From Callipepla californica brunnescens (lineage: Eukaryota; Chordata; Aves; Galliformes; Odontophoridae), in assembly GCA_023055505.1 (NCBI GenBank), contig JALIRH010000077.1, forward strand, positions 2,046,001 through 2,110,000: DNA of 64,000 bases, written 5' to 3'. The translations under genes and the position numbers were made by a program. Position 1 is the stretch's first letter; each line of letters begins with the position of its first letter. The notes beneath the pieces were generated by a model. It did no database searches, was not told where the DNA came from, and saw nothing but the letters and a program-made list of their open reading frames with translations. Positions 1-13,700 of this stretch are shown in pieces.

Positions 1-209
1 CCTAAGATGTTTTGTCGCTGTGACAAGACCAGGAAAGATGAAATTTTGCTTTTGCTTAAGTTCATGTTGTAATTAGGAGAGGCTTTCTTGTAGCAAACAA
101 AGCTTTCGTACTATAGAACTTAAAAGTTTTGAGTAGCACCAGACTCTTATTAATTGTTCTGGAAACAAGCTATCAGAAACGTTCAGGTCTTTAAGTAATA
201 TAAGCATGT
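1..209. other. No recognisable feature
   Basis: AT-rich unique sequence before the first CR1 tail. No reading frame, repeat or signal that I can support. Confidence 0.5.
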
Positions 210-410
210 AACCTGGAACAGGTTGCCCAGGGAGGCTGTGAATGCCCCATCCCTGGAGGCGTTCAAGGCGAGGCTGGATGTGACTCTGGGCAGCCTGCTC
301 TAGTGGTTGGTGACCCTGCCCACGGCAGGGGTGTTGATCTTTGAGGTTGTTGATCAGATGGTCTTTGAGGTCCTTTTCAACCCAGGCTATTCAGTTATTC
401 TATGATTCAG
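210..410 (+). mobile_element. CR1 LINE 3' end
   Basis: A 5'-truncated CR1 retrotransposon tail. It contains the usual stretch for the end of ORF2 and the 3' UTR (AACCTGGAACAGGTTGCCCA, then a CCCTGGAGGCGTTCAAGG-type block) and ends in the TTCTATGATTC short repeat that CR1 uses instead of a poly(A) tail. Non-coding relic. The subfamily was not resolved. Confidence 0.9.
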
Positions 411-526
411 CATTAAGCACAACATTTACTGGGAACTCAGAGTTTAGCATAGCATAATGTGTGTAATAATTAACTTTACAGAGGTGGAAAAACAGCCTTA
501 TTGTAAAGGGATTTTACTGTATTTAA

Positions 527-601
527 TGGGGGTTGGAACTAGAAGATCTGAAAGATCCCTTCCAGCCCAAACCATACTATTATTCATTCTATGATCCTAT
601 G
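527..601 (+). mobile_element. CR1 LINE 3' end, very short
   Basis: Only the last ~75 bp of a CR1 remain: a GGTTGGAACTAGAAGATC and CCCTTCCAGCCCAA block ending in TTCTATGATCCTATG. It lies ~115 bp beyond the previous CR1 tail in the same orientation, so either two insertions or one element split by unique sequence. Confidence 0.8.
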
Positions 602-1582
602 TTGGCATATACTTTAGCATGCAAATGCAAATTTGCACACATTGTTAATTTGTCTGTCTCAGCAATTGTTCCATGTTCTCCTGTTAAACGGACCCTGGCA
701 AGTTTCTGAAAGCACTTCCATCCAACGTAGTTATGAGATGGATTCTTGTTAAGAGGTTCCAGCAGCACTTCAGCTACATTGGCATTTCCAGAATATTTAT
801 GTATGCATAACATTTCAGTGCTGAGCTCAGCTCAAGATGTAATTAAAATTCTCAGAACAGAAATTAAAATTGTATAAGGTGTAAGTGTACTCGTTCCATG
901 ATGCCTTCCTACACTTCTGCAAAGCTACATTTTCCTTCAGAGATTCCTCTCTGTGGAAGAACTTCAACAAGCAGTCAGTGTGGTGACTTTGTAAGAATGC
1001 ATCACCGTGTTTCAGAGTAATAGTCTGACATATCGTGCAGGCAACATCAAATTTAGGTTCTAGAATGTAACTGTATTGCTGATGTTACTGGGGACACTGC
1101 TCTAACTCCAGTGAGGATTAATGATTTCTCTTCTAGTAGAAGTGCATTGAGAAGTACAGCAATGAGTGTATGCACAAACTATAAGAAGAAAAGTATTCAG
1201 GGAAACAGTGTGATGTCAAAATGTCCTTTATTAAGTGATTCAGAACCAAATAGCATAGATTCACATCTTGTGCATCTTTTGCCATAAAAATAATTCACTA
1301 TAATTCTATAGCCTATATATATTCTGTATCTATAGCTATTGGATTTCTTCTGGGTGAACGAAATGACCACATGCAGTGTATGCACTAGAGCTACTGGGAG
1401 ACCAGAAAGCTGAGAGAATGATGTCTGGGTAGCCTGAAGATCAAGGACAGGACACTGAATCCTTTTTCCCATTAAGTAATAGGCTGCTGTAATGGGGAAA
1501 CAAAAACATTGTTCCCCAATGCCCATGATGGACAAGCGGGAAAGAGCCAAAGCTACAGTTGTAAAAGGCTGACATTAGATGC

Positions 1583-1612
1583 AAAAATAAATAAATAAAT
1601 AAATAAATAAAA
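1583..1612 (+). repeat. (AAAT)n microsatellite
   Basis: About seven consecutive AAAT/ATAA units directly visible in the sequence. No flanking retroelement tail was recognised. Confidence 0.9.
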
Positions 1613-3094
1613 CCTCAGAAGAATAACAAACAAAAAGAAAGGGCTGGAGGGGTGGGAAGGAATAACTGATTTAGTCTTCTATTTGCATTTGTAGGCACCA
1701 TGCTTTGAATGTTCCTTCTGCTTCGCTCAACTGTGGCTTTTCCTCAGGTTTGAAAGACCATGCCCCTCCATCACCACATCCCAACTTCTCTCCTGTTGTT
1801 GCTGTTGTTTACTGGTTTTTTTACACCATTATTTTGGCAACAAGTCCCAAGTTGATTGACTAGGCTTGGTGATCATTTCAGTAGACATTTTCCTACAGCT
1901 GTACAAATTAATTACAGACTGCAGGTCCATAAGTGTTAAAGAAGAAATTTAGCATGCAGTTTTCAGAAAAAAGGAAATCCATTCTAATTAAAATGTTTCG
2001 TGTGGTTAATGTCTTTGTTTACTGTCACAGCAGATTTACAAACACTCAGACTGCAAGATGCTTAATAAAATTAGCTTTATCTTTGCGTAACAAGCACTGT
2101 CGCACGAAACCTCTTAATTCTACACAAAAACACTCCCCAGCTCTTTCCCTAGTTTTTCCTAGTCCATTGTTTCACTCATGATTAATAGTAGAAATGTAAT
2201 GGGTCCATTTTTTTTTCCCCCCAAAAGAGACATGTTCCAGTTTTCTGTCTTGCTACCAAAAGAATCTCAAACTCTTGGCTTTAAAACACAACTTTTCTGT
2301 AATCAAAGATGAATGTCTCTTTGCAGCTATAGGAACTGCTAAAAGAAATGAAAAAAAAAAAAAAAGATCAAAGAGTAACACAACCGTTTGCTTAATGTGC
2401 TCCAATACATCCATCTGTTGTCCCATACATGCCATAAGACTTTATGTGTTTTGCAGTTTTGCCCAACTGCCAATAATAAAGGTACTTTTTCAGAATTAAT
2501 AACATTTTGGAAGAAGGAAAAAAGAAATACTCAGGCTGCATTTGTCATTAGCTCCTGGCATGAAACATGGAAGATATTTCCAAGAACATAGAACCTTTTG
2601 ACCAAAACCTACGTCAGTAAGGTTCAACGTAGTCCTTGGAAGGACAGGGTGGCAAGTAAATATCAACATCTAAAACAAACCAGCAATTAGTCAGGTAGAA
2701 AAATGCTACTGTAAGGGACGTTGGCATTCTGTTTTCAGCTCCTCCCTGACTTCTGAAGCTATAGTAACTACTCAGAGTAGTTAAACTAGTGACTGCTGGG
2801 GAGCTATGAAAACTTTGTGAAAATTTTGATAAGTAATCCCTTTGTTGCTAGGGTTTAATTTCTTCTAATTCTGAATGCTAATTTAAAGGAAGAAAATACT
2901 TTTTTTTTTTTATAATATGAATAATGGCAGGCTGATGAAGACTTCTAGAGTATATTTAATGCTGCACGGGTTAACTTCCATTGTCAAGCAAACATCAATT
3001 TTGATCAGTATTTGTCTCCTCTAAGGAGCCACGTCAACTGGTGTCAGTGCTTGAGCGCCGCGCCCTTTTTAGAGAAGTCTCACGGTCTCAGATA

Positions 3095-3156
3095 TACATG
3101 TACTAAATACATGTACATGTGTATACACATGTGTATTTAGCACATGTACATGTGTA
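3095..3156. repeat. Imperfect palindrome, TACATG-rich
   Basis: Two arms of ~27 bp built from CATGTACTAAATACATG and its near reverse complement (ATGTGTATTTAGCACATG) flank a self-complementary GTGTATACAC centre. The arms differ by a few bases and a small indel. It could extrude a cruciform; no protein-coding role is seen. Confidence 0.75.
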
Positions 3157-6100
3157 TAAAAAAAATGCACATTTCAGGATTAATAATATCTAAAAGGGAG
3201 GTTGAGGACCTGGTGTCACCCACTCAAATCCTTAGTTTGACCAATACTTTCAGTGATCGTCCTCTTCCTAAAAATTGATTTTTTCTTGTACAAACTTTGG
3301 AATGTGTTTTCATGTTGAGTTGAAGGTAGTAGAAGAAAGTAAAAGCAGAAGGAAGACTCTGAAGATAGCTACAGCTTCTCTGGAATAAAAAGAAAAAAAA
3401 AACAGTAATCCTATACTCACCCTGATATTTCACCAATATAACTTTAAATGTGACAGCTGATGCCTAGTTCTCCACGCATGTTACTCTCATCCAAATTAAT
3501 ATTTGCAGATCAACTGTGACACAGACGTAAAAGCTTGAGCTTGTTTCTCGCAGCTCAGCTCAAATCCCTTGAAGCTTATTTGCTTAAGCATGCTGGCACC
3601 TGAACTAATAACAGAACACAAACCAGAGGCACTTAGCCACTAACAGCAGGAGAAACACTATCAGTCACTGGGCAGTTAAAGAATCATCATAACAACAAAA
3701 GGAAGACCCTCTTCTGAACAGAGGATTTAAATTCCTTGGGCAAAGCAGCAGCAGCAGCTTCCTTTGGAGAGCTGACAGGAAAGAAAAAAATATAAGCAGC
3801 AATTAAAACATCATTTCCCTGGAAGAAGATTAATGGGTCAGAAAAACTGCAGTGCTTCAGCTGGGAGCAGTCTGCCCCAACTGTTTGGGAAGGTACAGCT
3901 TCCTGCTCGTGATTTTTTATCCTTCTGCTATATCATCCCTTGGGTTTCAGCTCTGCTGCCCTTTCCTGGGCCCTCTCTCATGGTGGTGGAGTCACCCACC
4001 AGCACAGGCAAATGGCACAAAGGAGAAGCACTCTCCACATATTTAGGTAATAATCAGTTAGCTTTCCCTGGTACATATTTTTTTAAGACAGATGATAACG
4101 ACTGTATCTCACATAACATAAGGAAATGTAGATTGATGCAGCTACTGATTATTTTCTTCTTTTTCCACCAACTAGAAAAAGAACAAGAATATCCTACAGC
4201 CAAGTATTTGCTCCAGTATGAGAGCTGTTCCCAGTAGGGCAAACGCAATTTTCTGTTCCTATAATCCAAAATCGTTAAAATTGGGATTAATTTATTTTTA
4301 AACATGAGCAGAGATGGCCTAATGCCAAAGTTGAGGGTATGTTTGCACAACATCTTTCACGTGAGCAATACATGTAGCACATGGAAAACTACTCCAATTT
4401 GAAATGCCATTCCTTATAATTAATTAGATCCGCTACATCAAGAAAAATCTTGTAATACAACAAATGCAATACAACCCAGTAATTTTTTCTTCTTTTCAAT
4501 TTACTTTTTCCCCTCCTTTCTCTCCTTTTCTTATTTCTTATTTTTAAGATCTTGTATATCAGGTAACAGTTTGTCATAAAAGAGAATTTTCCAACCTGCA
4601 GTTTCCAGATCTGTCCCTGGAATTCAGTCCTGACATTTTTATAGAGCACTAAATTTAAAACAAGAGATCAATCAGCAGGAAGTGTTTTGCTTGTTTGCAG
4701 TAAGGATATTTTATTTCATTAATTTGACATCAAGTCATTCAATCGGTGGACAAAAATTATAATTACTATTTCATAATTAGTTATAGAAGCACAATGAAAT
4801 CAAGAGCAGTGGGTCAGGATTTGCAATTTAGATGGAGTGAAGACTGCTTTCTTTCTGAGGTCTGAAGGTTCACAAGAATGCTTTCCTTTTATGTTCTTTG
4901 GTTTCAGCCTTCTAAGTGTTGCTTTTTAAAGGACACAAGCTAATTAGAAATCCAAAGGATTTCTTGAAATTGCCTCCAACTTCAATAACAGGAGAATGTT
5001 TTTCCTTTCCTTTGAAGCCACCAAGGGCTTTTCTTTAACTTCTCTCACTCTCAATCCATCAAGAAAGTTGCTGGAACAATTTCAGGATGGAAAACTGGAA
5101 AGCTGAAGTTAGAAATACAGGGCTTACCAACAAACGTGGGAAGGAAAGAAAGAGGAACAGTGCGCCTTATAACACTGCTTTTTCTGTCTTTTTACCTACA
5201 GAATGTCTTGGTGACTTTTTTAAGCAGGAGAGAAAATAAATTTAAAAAGCCTAATGGAATACCTAGTATGAATGTTGTAGAGATCTTTAAAAGTCAAAAA
5301 AACAAAACAAAACCCTGAGTCTTGCAACAGCTTTACACAAAAATGGTACAGCTTCTAAATACAAAGTTAGCCCTTCTTTTGACACTAAAGGAGAAGTATG
5401 TATCTGCATTTAGGAAGCCTGGTCAGTTGTGTACAAATTGCTTAATCTATACCAAAGGCTGAAAAGGCATCAGTCTTGAACAAGGCACAAGGTAGAAAGG
5501 GTGGGCATTCGAGCGGTGCGGATCCCTCCCTCCCCAGAGAAGGAGATGGAACAAAAGTACACTGTGACAGAGAGCAGCTGTGGGCTTTTACACTTGCACA
5601 TCTGGTGTAATCATAAGGCAGCCTGGTGAACAAAGAGAAGAAGCCTGAAGAACACACAACCTCAGCCTGAGCTGAAAGAGACAACCCTGAGCTAATGGCA
5701 GCCTTTGGCTCTCCTGATTTTACAGAATTATTATACTGTGTTCCTTCACGAAGTCACTGTCTGATGTATCTGTACAATTTATTACAATTCAAACATTTTT
5801 AAGCATCATATTTACAGAAATGTATTTCAGGACCCGTATTCATGTTGTAAAGGACTGGGAATTCAGAGAAACAACCCTCACATGGAAATTGTTGCCTTTA
5901 ACACAATCAGATCAGACTGTGTTAAAACCCGTGCCACACATTTGTCTTTCGCATTTACCAATCAGAAGATAAGACCAAATCTGAGCATGTGGAACCAACT
6001 GTCTGCTAGAAACACAGCCCACAAACACTCTTAGGGCAGAAATCTGGTGGATATGTTATATCCTTCTAACTCAATCAGCTGTGCCTGTAATATCCCATTC

Positions 6101-7261
6101 CCTTTGCCTTTCATGTGAAGGCACAGAGCCTTCAAAAGCTATTGCCCTTCAGGAGCAATTCTCTTCTTCTGGGAGAAACCAAGGCAGAGCACTGCATTTC
6201 TCTTGAAAAACACAAAACAAGAAACAGATTCATTTCCTCTGGTTAATGTCAGGCTGCAGTTTCTCTTTGTCCATATTAACAACCAAACTCATATAAATAA
6301 TATTCTACCCTAATTCTACTCTTCAGCAGATGAACTAAATAAGCTCTCAAAAGCTTTAATTTGGATACTAAAATCAACATTTCAACATTTCTCTTTCATA
6401 AGGTTTTCACTGTCCAGACCTGTGACAGCATCTGACTCCCCCCTGGTCCCCTCCCAGGTGTGAGATCTCTGTGGGGAAGTAGCCCACCACGTGCACACAC
6501 ACCACACTCGATTATCTTCATCCTGGAAAGGAATATGTTCAGAAATTTGTGAAAGCTGAAAATTGGAAAGGAAACTCCTCATTTCCTAGAGTAGAAAGCT
6601 GAGATATAAATGTAGCTTCAGATTTGGAATTGCCTAGAGAGATGGTAAGCTGGAAATGAGACTAATTTTTCAGTTTTATTTTTCAGAGCACACAAAGAAA
6701 GAAATGGTGCATGAACCACTTCAAACAAACCAGCCTAGGTACCTGCAATGTCTGATGCTTGTCTGCCACGGGGAATTCATTTAGGTAAATCTGATAAAAG
6801 TATAAGCGTTATACACATAAAGTTCTACCTATGATTCCTTCAGATATGGGAATTAATTAACAATGGCCACTTTATCCTCTATTTCTGGAGGTAAATGCAT
6901 CCTACATAGTGGCTCCAAGTAGAAGAGTGCATCTGCTCAACCAAAGAGATACTCTGGGGGGACCAAATTGCAGTGGGTTTATTTTTTCTGAAATCCTCTT
7001 CATCTATGCTGCAATTCCACTGGTGTTCCTATCCCAGTGCACAATGCTATTAAAAGTAATGTTTTGGAGCATCAGTAATAAATTGAAAACAGCTGCTGAG
7101 CATATACAACCAAATATCTTGCAGTTAATGATGTGGTGCAGTTCCATCATCAAGAAATCAAGGAGAGAATTGGAAGTTCAAAGCAAGAAGCTATAGAAAC
7201 TCAAAACTAAGCAGGAAAATTGCAAAGAATTCTGAAGTGTGAGGCTGCCTAACTTGCAACC

Positions 7262-7770
7262 CAAGCAAACTGCAGTAGTCTTCACTGTTGGCCCACATGG
7301 TGGTGGTACGGCAATAGAGGCAGAGCCTTCCTGTCAATATTCTGTTAGATTTTGTTGCAGTGCATCAGGTGGCAGCAGAGGGGCAGTCTGACTGAATGGC
7401 ATCTGACATGGAAATGCACATGAAGCAGTGGCGTGCCACTGAATTCCTCAATGCAGAAGAAATGGCAGCCATTGGCATTCATCAATGCTTGCTGAACACT
7501 TACAGGGACCAAAGAGTGGATGCAAGCCCAGCAAGGTGGCGTGTTTCAGCAGTGGCAACAGTGACGTAAAAGACAAGTCACGTTCTGGACAGCCATGCAG
7601 ATTGTTATCTCTTGTTCATAGCTGGCCAAAACACACAGGTAATGGTGGTGACTCTGTGGGTTTTGTAGCCGAGAATTTGCTCTATCAAATAGCGTCATTG
7701 TGCTCTTTGAATCTGCTGTAGTTTCCATGGAAATAAGTAAGAAACATTACTTTCAGAGCAACCAATATAA
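7262..7770 (+). mobile_element. Galluhop-type mariner, internally deleted copy
   Basis: Non-autonomous relic of a Tc1/mariner DNA transposon. The + strand from ~7,440 codes in broken frames for the start of the helix-turn-helix part of a mariner transposase (an EFLNAEEMAAIGIHQ stretch). After a frameshift comes FSSGNSDVKDKSRSGQPC at ~7,543-7,600. The sequence then jumps straight to the far C-terminal region (LVHSWPKHTGNGGDSVG, ~7,613-7,663), so the whole DDE/D catalytic core is missing. The 3' side ends near a short (AT)n run at 7,769-7,788. Ends were set by similarity to the second copy at 62 kb and are approximate; terminal inverted repeats were not confirmed. Confidence 0.8.
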
Positions 7771-10700
7771 ATATATATATATATATCTGCCAAGAAAGGC
7801 AGTGTAACATTGATAGAGAGCTTGGACTCAAGACTTGCTTGAAAATCTGCTTGACAGCTTTTTAAACCTTATATTCTTTTGAATATAAAAAGCTGCACCA
7901 GGGAGACAACTCCTATCTCCAACCATCCACAAATCACCCAGCTAGTCTGAGCCACATATTTTGGCTTTCTCAAAGGAGAGAAATGGGAGCCTTCAAGAAG
8001 TCTCTGTCTTCTGTACAGGGGGAATTACCTATTGGAAATAGCTCTCCCAGATTCAAAGAGATTTTCCAACATGACCACTGAATCACTGATGTGTTATTTT
8101 ATGAATAATAGACAACTGCTTCACATCTATGCTCACTAATAAAAAATTGCAGCTCATGTTTCAAGAGAATGGCAGTTTTTTCAGATATGTTCATTAAGTT
8201 ACGATTTTGCAGAGTAAACAGTTATCCCTATTAAAAATAGATGCTACCTTTTAACTTAATCCTCCAATAACATTTTTTGTCATTTTTATAATGTCATTTA
8301 ATAGAATACTAGTGTCTTTACACCGTGTTTTCCTAAAGCTACTTAGTATTCTAGCTTCGCCTTCTAAATGCAGCTTAGATGAGGATGCTTGAAAACAATG
8401 TACAAAATGTCTTCTGCTGGTAGGCAGTGCATTCATTAGCAATGCAACAGAATAAATCAGCTTACATAAACTTAGTGTGAGGCAGGAAAAGAGGCACTGA
8501 GAGTCATTTATTTCAAGAGAAGGGAAAATCCTTTTTTTCCTAACACAGCCAAGTATTATAGAAATATTCAAAAAGGAGGCCTACCTCAACCTTGCTTTTC
8601 ACAAGGTTGACTAACATAGAGAGTTCTGCTTTAATTTTCTATTCTGATTCCAAAGTTACCTTTTATACACTAAGAAGGAAAATGAAAAAAATCTGCTTTA
8701 TTTTCAATGGTTAATAATACTTGCTCTTAATGAACGCCTGCATTCTGACTCTTACCTCCAACTTTGGTGTCACAACAGCAAGCAGTGGTACCTTAGAAAG
8801 CACCTGAGTAGGTAACTCTATTTAGAAAATTCGTCTTCAGAAAATCCTACCTTTAGGTGGCCTGAAATTCTAAAAAGGACTTTTACTTATTTATTTATTT
8901 TATCCCTCATCTACATAAAAGGAACTGCACACAAATGCATGCGTTTGTTATGCACTCCAGCTTAACAAGGCTGGCTTAAGAGACTCGAGACATCTTTTTA
9001 CAAATTACAAAACATCATTAGTAATTAATGCTCACCCAAAATATTTTGTCTTCACAGTATTGTTGGAGATTTGACTCACAGTAGATTTGCACACGGTCAA
9101 GAATGAGAGGATGTCAAGCATTCTTAAAAATGAAATAAATAAATAAATAAAAAGGAGCATGTCTAAATAGTACTTCACAGATACTCAGAAAACCTATTCC
9201 TGGCCAGTTTATAATCCTTAAAAAGAGATGTAAATGGAGATTACAACGCTCCAGAGAGATCAATCCTGATTTCTTCCTTGTTGCAACAATGCTATGAATT
9301 CACTGCATCTTATACATGACTTGATTTTAATTACTGTTTCCTTTTTGTGTCATTATTTCAAATGACTGCAGTGCATTTTTTTTGCATATTTTTGCATATT
9401 TATGCCTCATTCTGAGAATATGATGGCACTGTTTAAGGCATGACTTCACACTAATTGACTCATTTAACTTAGGCTTCTTATGATGTCCTTTAACACAAGG
9501 AATTGGGTTGGGCAGACTGGATGAGGAGGATTAGTACTGCCAAATCTCAGAGAGAATTTCCAAAGGGAAACGGTCTAAGTAAGAGAGACACAGTAGTTTT
9601 AAACATTTAGAACAAAATAAGTATAGGATTTTTCAATGTGTTACCTGTCTCAGGTTCAGAGAATGAGATATGAGATTGTATTTTATTTCTTCAATTTGTA
9701 AGAGTAGATGTGAGGGCCATATGGTCTTATCAAAGCACTTAACGTTCAGCTGTATGTGACTTACAGTGATAAAAGGAGCCATTAGCTTCAAATAGAGTTT
9801 GTTCTTCCTAAGAGCCTCAGCTGAAAACTACTACAATGTAAGAAACAGTGGTACGTTGGTGACTTGGTAGTTCCAAAATATCATTTTTAGAGTATTAAAC
9901 TATTTCTGTTAAACTTCAAGACCATTTTCGCAGCCATCCTTATTCCAAGGCACTCTCACCAAGTTTGGTCAGTGCAAGTGCACTAGCTGCAGCCATTATC
10001 CTGGTTTAGATAAATCAAGTCACAACTGTTCTTTTCTTTTCCCTCGTCCTTAACCAAGTTGAGATGCGTGGTTAAAAAATGCTGCTCTGTAGTTTGAAAG
10101 AGATGGAAGTGCTTAGCCAACCCTACGCACAGCCACGGAGACAGAGGTCTCCAATGCCACTAAATGCAACCACCACCAAAGAATTTGGGGGCACAGCCTG
10201 TTCACCTCCAGTTTTGTCTGCAAGGGGAAGAAGAGGCCTGAGCTGTCCAGTCTGTCAGTCTAGGAAGAAGGAGTAACTCTCCACAGGCCTTCTATCCAGA
10301 TCTTCTCAGCAGTCCTCCAAAAAGCCACAGCCAAGTCTTGGCCACCTTTAAACCTCCAAGTCCACTGCCTAGCTTTAATGGATAAGCACATTAGGAAACT
10401 TGCCAAGGGAGAAATACTGGAAGAACAGTCGATAAAAACAACAGCTGAACAAGTTTGCAACCATGCCTGGTCCAATCAACTACAAAAATCATTACAGCAC
10501 CTACTCCTTATATAAAGCAATTAACTCAGAATGCTGGATGATGATCGTCTACAAATCCAGACATCGACTTTGGCTGTGGGTTTTGTTTATGCAAATGCTG
10601 CTGGAAAATGCTCGGCTGTACACAGCTTGCTGTGCAGCCACGAGGTGCTGTCCCTCTAGTAAAATCCCAACTCACAATACTTGCTGGGATCTCTTAAGGA

Positions 10701-13700
10701 GCCAAAATAATTACTAACAGTCTACGTGCTTGTTTGAAAGCAGATACAGGTTTATGGACATCGAGCAGAACAGAGCTGCCATCAGAGGGCTGGCTGCTGG
10801 GCTAGGGTAGCTGCTTTCTCTGTTCTGTTTTGAACTACCTCACTCTACAGGTCTGCAGAATCTATTGAAATTTTCACAGGAATGATTCCTATTGCTCCGT
10901 GGCTCTGAAGGGTCCACAAATGAAGGATTTTTTTTCCGTGTTTGGAGTTTGTTTTTCTGGTCTCACAATGTTATTAGGTTATGAATAATAACAGGAAGAA
11001 GCAAGAAAGTAAATGTGATATATCAAACTTTTGAAATCAGGTGTTTGAATCTTCTTTGCAGATTTACACCAGCCATGTTTTTGAGTCAAATTTTGTTTGA
11101 CTTACTAACACAAGGTCATTACCTCTCAATATTAACTTTTCAATGAGTCCTCCCATTACCTCCACATTTCAACTTGCAACCGTGCATTCAAACCATTTAT
11201 GTTGTAATACATCAGAACAAGGCCAAATTCGGATGTGACACACAAACCAGCGGTTTATAAGAAAAAAGTGAGCCTAATATCTATAATATCAAGGTGCTAC
11301 CACTGAAAAAGCAGTGCCTAAACAGAGAGGGTTTCATCTTTACTTGGCTAAGCTGCAGAGAAAGCAATTCAATTTGCCTACTGCTTTAAAATAATGTCTG
11401 AATTGTTAATTAAACTCACAAATGTCTATTGATTTGCTGGGAAGCTTATAATATACCTTATAATAGCCTACTCATAATAGTCTTGTATAATAATAGTTTT
11501 GTCTCTGCTTTAGATCTATGCATATATATATCCATCTTACTGTTATTCTCCTTGCAGATATTTTGTTTAGACACTTTTGCTTCCACAATGCTTTTACTTT
11601 CTACCTGTGTTGTACTTCTTTCTGATACTTACAAGACTGCTGAAAAGGAGAAGGAGAAAGCCATGTCCCTGCTAATACAAAGAAGCTTTAAATAGCTGTA
11701 AGTCAATATCAACAAAATAAGCAGCTATGAGATAAATGTGTGGGGAGCATTTATGTGTTCTGAACACTACCACGAAAATTCCCATCAGCATACATTAATA
11801 TGAATTCTATGGGATTCGTTTGATCACCTGAGCATCTGTTCTGCTCACCAAGTCTTACTCTCCTTGCACAGCTCTGCAGGACAAGAAAGCTCCACGTTCA
11901 CCTCCACAGAAGGCCAGAAGTTCTGAGATGCCAGTAATACTGGGTTACCAGTATCTACTCAGTACAAAGTTGGAAAAGGAAAGACGAGTAATGCCACATT
12001 TCAGCAGCATCTGTTGGCAAACTCATTTTTCCTACAGGCAACTGAGCATGCACACAAAGGAATTTCAGTAAGGAGAGAGATCTTGCCTGTGTTAAGGGTC
12101 TCAAGATGTCACCATACATTTTACAGTCAGAAAAAGGAAAGAAAAAACAGTGCCAATGCTCAGCAGCAGTGACTTTCAGCCTGCCTGGGTATGATCACAC
12201 TCTCAGGAGTGAAGCTGCAGCTCTTGACAGCTCTGTCAGAGCTGCCATGTGCACTGGGAGCACAGCCACGAAAGCCAGCAGGTGACATGCTCAAGGGACG
12301 TGAGAGGAGCAGGGGAAGAGCCCCCATTTTTGTGTTTGAAGTTGAGACAAAACCTGTCTCCAAAAATTTGGATCATTTTGAAAGAAATTCTTCTTCCAGT
12401 ATTACTGTAATGAAGTCTAAGGGAGAGATTTATGAGCAGTATCTGATTATAAGAAAACCGTTGGTTCTATTCTGTTAGACTGAGCTTGTCCCATCCCTAC
12501 CTCAGGCCAAGGAAATTCAGGTTGACAGTGATGGGAATTATTTACTGGTCATCACTACATGGACACACTTGAGGGTGCCCATTATTTTTAGGAACTGAGC
12601 AGTTTTAAGACCCTGTGATCCATCTGAAACCACAGCTCTTTCATTGCATTTATTGCAAGTCTGATGCATTCTCCAGTCTCTGATTTGTTAGGCAGCTTTC
12701 CTTAATGCAGTCCTCTATTTTCCAAAGCTAACACTCTGATTTCTGGTATGTTCAAAATGCCAATCAAAAAGAAAAGCTGAGTGGAAAATGTCATCTAGTT
12801 TTAAAATGAGATCCCCTTCCTTTGCCTGAATAGCAGATCCTAAAAGCCCTGTTCCACAAGAACACATACAACACTGAGTTACTGCTCCTGGCCAACAATT
12901 CTATCACAAAAACAACTGGTGGTGAACACGGGAATGGGAGTGGATGCTCTCTGGGAAAATTGAATGAAGTATATTTCTTTTTTCTATGCAGAAAAAGAAG
13001 ATATATATTATATCTTGTTCTGTGGCTTCTGTGGCAAGGACAGCTACAGTGCAGAAAAGCACTGATTAGTAATTGAGTGGTTTGCAACAAGAAAATAATG
13101 AAGGAAACCAAACATAAATTTGAAGCCCAAGCATTTAACTCTGTCACACTGTGCACAATCACTAGCACAGAGGTCTGAGCAGAAGTTACAGTCTGTAGAA
13201 GCAGGTACAATGGATTAGCCCAATGGATACAGCTACAATGGATTATCAGTCGATTAGCCCCACCAGGCCACACTGGCCTTTCTTATTCAGAAAGGTGTCA
13301 TGTCAGCCCGTTCCTGCTTCAGCATTATGTGAAGCATAACAATACTGCGAGGTACGGAAAGAACACTCGTCTCGTTTGGCAGACAAATTGCACTAAATTC
13401 AATTTCACTTCTTCCATTAGCGCAGCACAAAGACAGAGAAATTTTGTCTAAAATCCACCGAGACAGGAAACAGACAGCTAAATTGGGACTGCAGGGTTCT
13501 GGATGGCAAATATATGCTGCTGCAACCCCTGAAATTTATTTCCTAAGTGAAGCAATTAGTGAGGTACAAGATGGACACAGTCATTCGGGTCCCAGTGACT
13601 ATTCTGCAGTTCTTTTCAATTGAGTACTGACGCTGCATCCAGTTTCCGATTCCAAGGGGATCTGATATCACTAGGAAATGCATCAAATCTGTGAGCATCC

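Larger units (their letters stand above)
602..7261. other. Unique non-coding sequence
   Basis: No gene recognised. Short open frames here show no family signature and no exon-like pattern. The stretch holds an (AAAT)n microsatellite, short A/T runs and one imperfect palindrome, listed separately. Confidence 0.5.

Noticed and set aside
12791..13273. 160-codon minus-strand frame
   Set aside because: No domain, no signal peptide logic and a low-complexity start with small internal duplications (ATGGATTAGCCC-type); likely chance.
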